Below are positions 1 through 5,068 of a DNA stretch of 6,163 nt, piece by piece (position 1 is the stretch's first letter; each line of letters begins with the position of its first letter). The translations under genes and the position numbers were made by a program. The notes beneath the pieces were generated by a model. It did not search any database and was not told the DNA's origin. It saw only the letters and a program-made list of their open reading frames with translations. Source of the DNA: DATKCJ01 sp035513275 (GTDB lineage: Bacteria; Verrucomicrobiota; Verrucomicrobiia; Opitutales; Opitutaceae); assembly GCA_035513275.1 (NCBI GenBank), contig DATKCJ010000367.1:1-6163 (forward strand), in the 5' to 3' direction.

Positions 1-186
1 GACCGACTCGGAATTGTCGGCCGAGACGCCGCGCTCGAGCAGTTCGTGCGTGAGGAACCTGTAGTAGGAGCCCGTATCGGCGTGCATCAGTTGAAAACGC
101 TCGCTCAGCGCACGCGCCGACGACGACTTGCCGGCTGCCGCGCCGCCGTCGATCGCGACGATGATAAACTCGCTGGCCTGCGTCAT
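1..186 (-). CDS. cmk: Cytidylate kinase, N-terminal part (cut by window edge)
   Basis: Cytidylate kinase transfers a phosphate from ATP to CMP or dCMP in the cytoplasm, supplying CDP for RNA, DNA and phospholipid synthesis. Only the first 62 residues are in the window; the rest lies beyond base 1. The visible part begins MTQASEFIIVAIDGG. It carries a Walker A P-loop at residues 14-21 (GGAAAGKS), directly after the first beta strand and Asp13. This is followed by HADTGSYYRFLTHELLERG, the equivalent of the family's DTGxxYR element, which leads into the CMP-binding part. The P-loop is alanine-rich compared with the usual GPxGxGKS, but the Gly-Lys-Ser core is intact. The ATG overlaps the aroA stop codon as ATGA, and no Shine-Dalgarno site precedes it, so translation probably depends on ribosomes finishing aroA. 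It is the third gene of the tyrA-aroA-cmk operon. The family call is firm; completeness cannot be judged. Confidence 0.93.
   Translation of the reverse strand, partial: MTQASEFIIVAIDGGAAAGKSSSARALSERFQLMHADTGSYYRFLTHELLERGVSADNSESV
183..186 (-). promoter_or_regulatory. ATGA stop-start overlap joining aroA to cmk
   Basis: On the minus strand the aroA stop TGA and the cmk start ATG share bases as ATGA. The sequence just upstream shows no purine-rich ribosome binding site. Termination-reinitiation is therefore the likely way that cmk is translated. The overlap is read directly; the coupling is inferred. Confidence 0.75.
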
Positions 187-1508
187 GATGCGGAGCTCGA
201 AGCGTCGCGAATGCGATCCAGCTCGTCAAAGAATCCTGGGAACGTCTTTGCGCAGCAGCCGGGATCTGCGATCGAGAGCCACGGCGTGCCGTCGTCCGCG
301 AGGTCATGGCAGCCCAGGATTCCGAAGCTCATCGCGAACCGGTGGTCGCCGTAGGTTTGGACCGTCTGTCCGCGCGTCAGCGGCCGCGGGCGGATCTCGA
401 TCGAGTCTTCTGTTTCGACAACTTCCTGCCCAAGGCGGCGCAACTCCGCGGCGGCGCCTGCGACGCGATCGGTCTCCTGCTTGCGTGTGTGTGCGATGCC
501 GGTGATTCGCGTGGGCCCGTCGAGCAGCGGGGCGAGCGCGGCGAGGGTGAGGAACGTGTCCGAGAACTCATTGAAGTCCGCCGTCGTGCCGCGCAGCGCA
601 CCGGCGCGCCGTGACTCGGCGCCGTTCGCGTTGTAGGTCACTTCGAGTCCGCAGGCGCGCAGCACCTCCGAAAACGCGACGTCGCCCTGCAGACTTTCAC
701 CGGGGCCGGCAAGTCCATCGACTGCGGCGTTGCCCCCGGTCGCGATCGGAAGTGCCATGAAATAGGAAGCCGCAGTCGCATCGGGCTCGATCGAGTAGGG
801 GGTTGCTCGCGAATAGCGCGATGCAGCCGGCGCGAGGTAGCGGCCATCGTGCGATCCGAAGGACACACCGAACGCCGCGGCCTGGCGGATTGTCATCTCG
901 ACGAATGGCTGACGCACACCGCCATGCACGCTGACTTCAAGCGGCGTGCCAGCGAGCGGCGCTGCCATGAGCAACCCAGAAAGCATCTGGCTGCTCTCGC
1001 GCGCATCCACTTGCACCGAACCGCCGCGCAAACCGCACGCCTCGAGCGCGACCGGGAGAAACCCCGGCTTGCCGAGCCAGCGAAACATTGACCCTTGGGA
1101 CGAGAGCGCATCGAAGAGGCCCGCCATCGGGCGCTCGCGCATTCGTGCGGTGCCGTCGATGTGGTAGCTGCCGCGACCCGCGGCCGCGCAAAACGCGGTG
1201 AGAAATCTTGCCGACGTGCCGGAGAGCCCGGTGAACAGGCTCGCGCTCGCGCGAGGGATGCGTCCGCCGCAGCCCTGCACTGCGATTGTGTGCGCGCCGG
1301 CGTCTGCCTCGACCTGCAAACCGAGAGCGCGCAGCGCATCGCAGAGGACCGAGGTGTCGTCGCCAAAGAGCGCGCCGCGCAACTCAACACGCTCCGCACA
1401 CATCGCCGCAAAGATCAGCCCGCGGTTGGTGAGGCTCTTCGAGCCCGGGACTCGTGCCCGCGCCGCCGCGTGACGGCGGAAAGGGAGAATCGGAAGCGGA
1501 TCGGTCAC
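183..1508 (-). CDS. aroA: 3-phosphoshikimate 1-carboxyvinyltransferase (EPSP synthase)
   Basis: EPSP synthase joins phosphoenolpyruvate to shikimate-3-phosphate, the sixth step of the shikimate pathway, in the cytoplasm. The protein has 441 residues, normal for the family. Signatures in order: GSKSLTNR at 22-29 (Lys24, Ser25 and Arg29 match E. coli Lys22, Ser23, Arg27); GLSGTSARFL at 94-103; ARMRERP at 121-127 (Arg122 matches Arg124); ESSQ at 171-174; DATAASYF at 243-250; Asp317 (matches Asp313); QETDR at 344-348 (Glu345 and Arg348 match Glu341 and Arg344); YGDHRFAM at 386-393 (Arg390 matches Arg386); and AKTFP at 420-424 (Lys421 matches Lys411). The start is GTG at 1508, within GTGA over the tyrA stop, with AAGG about six bases upstream. 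The frame stays open upstream to 1853, but that stretch is antisense-like and overlaps tyrA. Two oddities: the usual Asn-Ala-Gly-Thr is Leu-Ser-Gly-Thr, and the Lys340 position is Gln344. The other catalytic residues listed are present, so it is probably active. Confidence 0.96.
   Translation of the reverse strand: MTDPLPILPFRRHAAARARVPGSKSLTNRGLIFAAMCAERVELRGALFGDDTSVLCDALRALGLQVEADAGAHTIAVQGCGGRIPRASASLFTGLSGTSARFLTAFCAAAGRGSYHIDGTARMRERPMAGLFDALSSQGSMFRWLGKPGFLPVALEACGLRGGSVQVDARESSQMLSGLLMAAPLAGTPLEVSVHGGVRQPFVEMTIRQAAAFGVSFGSHDGRYLAPAASRYSRATPYSIEPDATAASYFMALPIATGGNAAVDGLAGPGESLQGDVAFSEVLRACGLEVTYNANGAESRRAGALRGTTADFNEFSDTFLTLAALAPLLDGPTRITGIAHTRKQETDRVAGAAAELRRLGQEVVETEDSIEIRPRPLTRGQTVQTYGDHRFAMSFGILGCHDLADDGTPWLSIADPGCCAKTFPGFFDELDRIRDASSSAS
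1505..1508 (-). promoter_or_regulatory. GTGA stop-start overlap joining tyrA to aroA
   Basis: The tyrA stop TGA and the aroA start GTG overlap as GTGA on the minus strand. AAGG lies about six bases before the GTG, inside the last codons of tyrA, and can serve as a ribosome binding site. This supports the GTG over the upstream in-frame ATG at 1853 as the aroA start. Confidence 0.75.
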
Positions 1509-2371
1509 GCCTCGCCTTTCCCGGGACGCATGGACTGACGGTAGGCGTTGCCGCGTTCGAGCCGGTTGAGCACCTCGAGGTAGTCGCCGTTCGCCATTGC
1601 GGCTTGGATCGCCTGCAACTCGTCCTGCATGCCGGAGAGAGCGCGCATGACTTCGTGCCGGTTCTCCTGGAGAATGCCGCGCCAAAGCGCCGGGTCGCTG
1701 CCTGCGATACGCGTAGTGTCGCGCAGTCCGTTGCCCGCGTAGTTGCGCCACGAGGCATCGCGCGTCGAAAGGAAACTGCAAAGCGCCGACGCGAGAAGCT
1801 GCGGCAGATGGCTCACATTCGCTACGATCTCGTCGTGCTTGTCGGGGTGGCACGTGACAACTTCGCCGCCGAGCGCCGACCAGAAACGCACCACGCGGTC
1901 TGTCGCGGGCTGCGAAGATTCAGGAAGCGGAGTCACAAATACCGCGCGTCCTGTGAAGAGTTCGTCGCTCGAGTGCTCGTGACCGGTTTTTTCGGATCCG
2001 GCCATCGGGTGCGCTCCCACGAAGTGCGCCGGCGCCTCTGCGTAGTCGTGCTGGATTCGGCGGCACATCGCAGCCTTTACGCTGCCGACATCGGTGACAA
2101 CCGCGCCCGGTTCAAGAAAGTCCCGGATATCCACGGCCAGATCCGGGATGGCGGGAACGGGGGCGCAGATCACCACGAGGTTTGCGCCTCGGACCGCTTC
2201 GGCAGCCGTCGCGGCCACGCTTTCGAACCAACCGGTCGCCTCGAGTTTCACGCGCACCTCGGGCCGGCGGGCCCAAACGACAATGCGACTGGCCGCGCCG
2301 CGTTTGCGTGCAGCGCGGGCGACGGAGGCACCCAGGAGTCCCGGGGCGAGGATTGCGAGTGATTGCACCAC
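1505..2371 (-). CDS. tyrA: Prephenate dehydrogenase (TyrA family)
   Basis: This enzyme oxidatively decarboxylates prephenate to 4-hydroxyphenylpyruvate (or arogenate to tyrosine), the committed step to tyrosine. The protein has 288 residues, the normal size for a monofunctional TyrA without a chorismate mutase or ACT domain. An N-terminal Rossmann fold starts at residue 5. Its dinucleotide loop reads APGLLG (9-14), so the first glycine of GxGxxG is alanine. The second strand ends VVWARRP (31-37) with two arginines where NAD-specific enzymes carry an acidic residue, which suggests NADP use. Active-site matches to the Aquifex enzyme are DVGSVK (Ser97), HPMAGSEKTG (His121), SHLP (His188) and DTTRIAGSDPALW (Arg221). 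The start is one of two adjacent GTG codons (2371 or 2368), because an in-frame TAA lies just upstream at 2387-2389. No clear Shine-Dalgarno site or promoter is visible. It is the first gene of the visible operon. Prephenate versus arogenate preference cannot be settled from sequence. Confidence 0.94.
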   Translation of the reverse strand: MVQSLAILAPGLLGASVARAARKRGAASRIVVWARRPEVRVKLEATGWFESVAATAAEAVRGANLVVICAPVPAIPDLAVDIRDFLEPGAVVTDVGSVKAAMCRRIQHDYAEAPAHFVGAHPMAGSEKTGHEHSSDELFTGRAVFVTPLPESSQPATDRVVRFWSALGGEVVTCHPDKHDEIVANVSHLPQLLASALCSFLSTRDASWRNYAGNGLRDTTRIAGSDPALWRGILQENRHEVMRALSGMQDELQAIQAAMANGDYLEVLNRLERGNAYRQSMRPGKGEA

Positions 2372-2429
2372 GTGATTGAGAAAAGGTTATCGGCCGGGGT
2401 TGTCCAGTGCGCAGGGAGGTCCGAAGTTG

Positions 2430-2482
2430 CGCGGGTCTATTGACCCGCGTCGGCAGGTCGGAGACCTGCCCTACGTCAGCGC
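2430..2482. repeat. Composite palindromic intergenic repeat, left copy
   Basis: Two hairpins stand side by side between the divergent genes. The first is CGCGGGTC (2430-2437), loop TATT, GACCCGCG (2442-2449). The second is GGCAGGTC (2452-2459), loop GGA, GACCTGCC (2463-2470). The second hairpin with its loop is the exact reverse complement of 4320-4338. Similarity continues outward through CTACGTCAGCGC to 2482. The rest of the 2372-2585 gap shows no confident promoter. It does hold the small inverted repeat CTTGGCCCAAG near 2488, whose role is unknown. The element looks like a dispersed REP-type repeat. Any function, such as DNA folding, RNA end or protein binding, is not shown. Confidence 0.8.
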
Positions 2483-2585
2483 GCCCCTTGGCCCAAGCCC
2501 TCGAGCTGTCGAAAGTCCACACAAACTGCAACGTCACCCCCGCGTTGCGTTTTCCGCCGGCTGCGGTTTCCTCGCGGGTCTCCCT

Positions 2586-4304
2586 ATGCCTTTCCGACGC
2601 AGACGGCATCCGCTCTTCGGGCTGATCGAGGACCGCCCGCTTGTGCTCGCCTTCGTCCTGGTGCTCGGTGCCGGCATCCTGGCGGGAGTCACTTGGTGGT
2701 GGGCCGACGGGAATCGCGACCGTGCGACGGACGACCCGGCGCTTCTCGAAATGTTCGCTTCAGGCAAGGCGCTCGAGAACGAGTATCTCTCGATCGCCGC
2801 TGTTCGCGATCCGACCTCGGAAGACATCGCACTGCTCGGGAAGGCGGTCGAAAACCAGCGCAACTGGATGCGCGCCATCGGCGGCAACGACCCCGTGCAG
2901 ATCGCGCGCCTCCGGCAGATGGAGGCGACCTTCGAAACAGCGCGCGCCCGGCAGCTCGCGACGACCAGCCGCGAGGCCGAAGGCGCGGCGCGGATCGACA
3001 TCGATGCGGGTCGGAGTGCTGGAGCGCTTCCAAAACTCGAGGTGGCACTCGAGGCACAGCGCGAGCTCAACCGTGGGCACCCGCGGGCCGAATACCGCGA
3101 CCTGCCACGCGAGAGCCAGCTCGCGCATGAGGTCGAAGCGCTGCGCGTGGAGCCGTTCGCTATCGAACTGGCCGCATCGATCGCGAAGGCCGGCGAGGCA
3201 GCGGCGGCGGGACGACGCGACGAGGCTCTCGCCGCATGGCGCAGCGCGCGTGAGACCCAGGCGCGAATCAACCGCGAGTTTCCGCGCGTGCGACACGCCG
3301 ACCTCGTCAGCCTCGACCGGATCGACATCGAGATCGACACACTCGCGTCCGAGCCGCACGCGGAAGAGATCGCCGGGCTGCAGCGGCAGGCGACAGACGC
3401 CGCGGCTCGCGGCCGGGTGGTGGATGCCGCGACGCTCTTTGGCGAGGCGGCGGCGTTGCAGCGCGCGATCAACACCGATTCGCCACGCAGCCGGCACGTT
3501 TCCACCGAGCGCCTTGATTTGCTTGAGATCGAGCGGCAGACAGCGCTCGGCGCCACGTTGACCGAGCGAATCGCGGGCATCGACCGCGAATTGACGGCGT
3601 TGCTCGCGGCCGGAGATGTGACGGCGGCACTATCGAAGATCGCGGAGGGCGGCGCCGCGATGGACGAGCTCGCGTCGCGTTACCCGCGGAGTCGCCAGGC
3701 GGATCCAGGGCTGAGATTGAAGTTCGACTACCTCACGACAGTCCGCGAGACGCTGGCGGCCACTGTCGCGCAAGTGCGCGAGCGCGTTGCGCCGGTTCCG
3801 GGGATCGGGAGCGTGATGATGTTTCGCACAGAGGTGCCGCAGATTCTCTACGAAAGCGTGATGAGCTCAAATCCCAGCCGCGCCGCCGGCCAGCAATATC
3901 CTGTCGACTCGGTATCATGGCACGACGCAGCGGATTTCTGCCGCCGGCTTTCCTGGATCGTCGGGCAGACTGTGCGTCTGCCCTCGGAGAACGAGTTTCG
4001 CGCGGCAGTCGGCGACGACGCGAGTGAGTCGCCCGACGGGCTCGTGTGGCGGCCGCCCGTGTCCGACTTGCGACCACGGAGCGTGTCGGACGGCGCTGCA
4101 AATCCTCGTGGCTTTTCGGATCTTCTCGGCAACGTCTCGGAGTGGCTCGACGCTGCAGGCGCTGTCGGCGGAGAAAGTGCGCCCGTCGCCGGCGGTTCGT
4201 TCAACGACGTGCCTGACGCGAGCGGACCGTTGCCAATCGAGATGCGTGCACGCAACGACCGCAGCCGTGCGACGGGGTTTCGATTTGTGATCGAGGCAAG
4301 GTGA
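2586..4304 (+). CDS. Membrane-anchored 67-residue-repeat protein with C-terminal SUMF1/FGE-like domain
   Basis: This is a protein of 572 residues with no recognised gene name. It begins MPFRRRRH, a positive N-terminus, followed by one hydrophobic segment at about 18-40 ending in WWWA. This predicts a signal anchor with the bulk outside the cytoplasm. Residues 120-387 are four tandem units of exactly 67 residues, and a weaker fifth covers 53-119. They are alanine-, arginine- and glutamate-rich and probably helical. Residues about 402-572 match the FGE-sulfatase fold: FRTEVPQILYESVMSSNPS (413-431), PVDSVSWHDAADFCRRLS (439-456), VRLPSENEF (463-471), LLGNVSEWLD (513-522), VAGGSFND (534-541) and TGFRF (563-567). 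The domain is about 170 residues, shorter than true FGE. The protein's only cysteine is Cys452, away from the catalytic pair, so sulfatase-activating chemistry is unlikely. The start is ATG 2586; the frame is open upstream to 2376, but that stretch runs through the palindromic repeat. No Shine-Dalgarno site is visible. The domain call is firm; the role is unknown. Confidence 0.85.
   Translation: MPFRRRRHPLFGLIEDRPLVLAFVLVLGAGILAGVTWWWADGNRDRATDDPALLEMFASGKALENEYLSIAAVRDPTSEDIALLGKAVENQRNWMRAIGGNDPVQIARLRQMEATFETARARQLATTSREAEGAARIDIDAGRSAGALPKLEVALEAQRELNRGHPRAEYRDLPRESQLAHEVEALRVEPFAIELAASIAKAGEAAAAGRRDEALAAWRSARETQARINREFPRVRHADLVSLDRIDIEIDTLASEPHAEEIAGLQRQATDAAARGRVVDAATLFGEAAALQRAINTDSPRSRHVSTERLDLLEIERQTALGATLTERIAGIDRELTALLAAGDVTAALSKIAEGGAAMDELASRYPRSRQADPGLRLKFDYLTTVRETLAATVAQVRERVAPVPGIGSVMMFRTEVPQILYESVMSSNPSRAAGQQYPVDSVSWHDAADFCRRLSWIVGQTVRLPSENEFRAAVGDDASESPDGLVWRPPVSDLRPRSVSDGAANPRGFSDLLGNVSEWLDAAGAVGGESAPVAGGSFNDVPDASGPLPIEMRARNDRSRATGFRFVIEAR
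2943..3746 (+). repeat. Four tandem 201-base units encoding 67-residue repeats
   Basis: Within the repeat-protein gene, residues 120-387 divide into four gap-free units of 67 residues. Landmarks recur at exactly this spacing: glycine at 142, 209, 276 and 343; alanine five residues after each; Gln at 158, 225 and 292 (Met at 359); and Pro-Arg at 166, 233, 300 and 367. The core of each unit is roughly AxGxxxxAL, then QxxIN, then PRSRxAD. A weaker unit at 53-119 (2742-2942) keeps Gln91 in register. The DNA units have diverged, so this is an old duplication rather than an unstable array. A helical-hairpin solenoid or coiled-coil stalk is plausible. Confidence 0.8.
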
Positions 4305-4307
4305 GGA

Positions 4308-4396
4308 GCGCTGGGGTTGGGCAGGTCTCCGACCTGCCAAATCTCGCGGGTCGGTCTGTCCTCCGTAGCTCGAAGAGCGAAGGGGGAAGACCCGCG
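4308..4396. repeat. Composite palindromic intergenic repeat, right copy
   Basis: This is the same element as at 2430-2482 but in opposite orientation. GCGCTG (4308-4313) leads into GGCAGGTC, loop TCC, GACCTGCC (4320-4338), identical over 19 bases to the reverse complement of the left copy. It is followed by CGCGGGTC (4345-4352) and its partner GACCCGCG (4389-4396). Here the second stem encloses 36 bases instead of 4, and these fold on themselves. The copy starts three bases after the upstream stop codon and ends directly against the stop codon of the EVE gene. Confidence 0.8.
4345..4396. terminator. Long hairpin between convergent genes, possible two-way transcript end
   Basis: The outer stem CGCGGGTC/GACCCGCG (8 pairs) encloses TCCTCC (4359-4364) paired with GGGGGA (4382-4387, one G-T wobble), then GCTC-GAA-GAGC at the tip (4368-4378). 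It lies between two genes whose stop codons face each other. That position suits a bidirectional transcript end or 3' protection. There is no T-run on either side, so it is not a classic intrinsic terminator. The fold is read from the sequence; the role is inferred. Confidence 0.4.
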
Positions 4397-4813
4397 CTAC
4401 TTGGCCTTCTTCCCCATCGCGATGATCGCCTCGTATTGCGCGGGCGTGACCGGCATCACGGAAAGGCGGCTGTTGCGCACGAGCACCATGTCGGCGAGTG
4501 CAGGGACGGCCTTGATCTCGGCAAGCGTGACAGGGCGTGGCAGCGTCTTGCCGGCGCGGAGCTTGACGCTTGTCCAATCGCCTTCGGTCGCGCTGGCATC
4601 GGGCACCGGCGAGCTTGCGACGGTCGCCGTGCCGACGACGGCCTTGAGCTCGCCGCTGGCATAGTAGAGCACTGGATCGCCGCGGCGCATCGCGCGCAGG
4701 TTGTTTCGCGCCTGAAAATTCCTCACGCCTTCCCACTGCGTCTCCTTCTCGCGGGCAAATTGCTCGAAGGGGTAGGAGTCCGGTTCCTGTTTTACAAGCC
4801 AGCAGCTTTTCAC
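4397..4813 (-). CDS. EVE domain (PUA-like fold) protein
   Basis: This is a small single-domain cytoplasmic protein of the EVE family (thymocyte nuclear protein 1-like). Known relatives have a PUA-like barrel and have been linked to recognition of modified bases in DNA or RNA; the bacterial housekeeping role is not settled. The 138 residues span nearly the whole family length. They start KSCWLVKQEPDSYPF (2-16), the family's WLxKxEP opening. The hallmark WEGVRNFQARNNLRAM follows at 27-42, with the GDPVLYY strand at 45-51. VVGTATV (59-65) and PVTLAEIKA (94-102) lead to the C-terminal LVRNSRLSVMPV (111-122). The start is GTG 4813, because an in-frame TGA lies only three bases upstream of it. No good Shine-Dalgarno site is seen. 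It converges on the repeat-protein gene and diverges from the small membrane ORF. There is no restriction or methylation gene nearby that would tie it to a defence island. Confidence 0.9.
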   Translation of the reverse strand: MKSCWLVKQEPDSYPFEQFAREKETQWEGVRNFQARNNLRAMRRGDPVLYYASGELKAVVGTATVASSPVPDASATEGDWTSVKLRAGKTLPRPVTLAEIKAVPALADMVLVRNSRLSVMPVTPAQYEAIIAMGKKAK

Positions 4814-4897
4814 GATTCAGGAGAAAGCCGGCGCGCTGGCTTGGCGACGTGAATTTGCGCCGGGCTGCCTGCCAGCGAGCGACTCTCCGGGAAAAGG

Positions 4898-5050
4898 ATG
4901 GAAAACGGGGCAGACTTCCGGTGTTGTATCCTCGCAGTGAAGGATACCCCGGCCGACAGAGTTAAAGCGCGAAGGGCGATTTTCTGGCTCTACCTGCTCA
5001 CGGCCGTCGGAATCCTACTTCCTCTTGTATTATTCGCCGTATTCGGCTGA
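4898..5050 (+). CDS. Small predicted membrane protein (50 residues, or 37 from an internal GTG)
   Basis: This short open frame begins with ATG 4898 and ends TGA 5048-5050, 18 bases before the PIN-TRAM gene. A likely alternative start is GTG 4937, giving MKDTPADRVKARRAIFW as the N-terminus. The first 13 residues of the longer form (with a Cys-Cys pair) look less coding-like. The remainder is a charged, arginine- and lysine-bearing N-terminus followed by one long hydrophobic stretch (residues about 28-49, FWLYLLTAVGILLPLVLFAV) ending at Gly50. This arrangement is typical of a single-span inner-membrane miniprotein with its N-terminus inside. Position and strand suggest co-transcription with the downstream gene. 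AAGG abuts the ATG too closely to serve as a normal ribosome binding site. I do not recognise the family. The hydrophobic run and the close spacing are the main evidence; chance is possible. Confidence 0.5.
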   Translation: MENGADFRCCILAVKDTPADRVKARRAIFWLYLLTAVGILLPLVLFAVFG

Positions 5051-5068
5051 CTCAAAAACTTCACAGAC

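Noticed and set aside
1509..1853. Upstream extension of aroA to an in-frame ATG at 1853, giving a 556-residue protein
   Set aside because: The extra 115 residues are arginine-rich low-complexity sequence read out of frame across tyrA. The GTG at 1508 has a ribosome binding site, and the family-like sequence begins only after it.
1454..2362. Long plus-strand open frame opposite tyrA
   Set aside because: It is fully antisense to a well-supported dehydrogenase, has no domain-like motifs, and high G+C third positions commonly keep such frames open.
2384..2410. Candidate tyrA promoter on the minus strand (GATAAC with an upstream TGGACA)
   Set aside because: The two hexamers are only about nine bases apart, too close for a sigma-70 type promoter, and no better pair is visible.
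2376..2585. Upstream extension of the repeat-protein gene to an ATG at 2376
   Set aside because: The added 70 residues run through the palindromic intergenic repeat and would bury the membrane anchor. The ATG at 2586 gives a clean basic N-terminus followed by a hydrophobic segment.
2534..3580. Minus-strand open frame of 348 codons opposite the repeat-protein gene
   Set aside because: Its composition is Ser/Arg/Ala-rich as expected for the complement of the sense gene, and it shows no recognisable motif.
3915..4736. Minus-strand open frame of 273 codons crossing the repeat gene end and the EVE gene
   Set aside because: It spans two real genes and the palindromic repeat in a different frame and is rich in Arg and low-complexity residues.
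4817..4840. Imperfect inverted repeat AAGCC/GGCTT near the EVE start
   Set aside because: A five-base stem in high-GC sequence is expected by chance, and nothing else supports an operator there.
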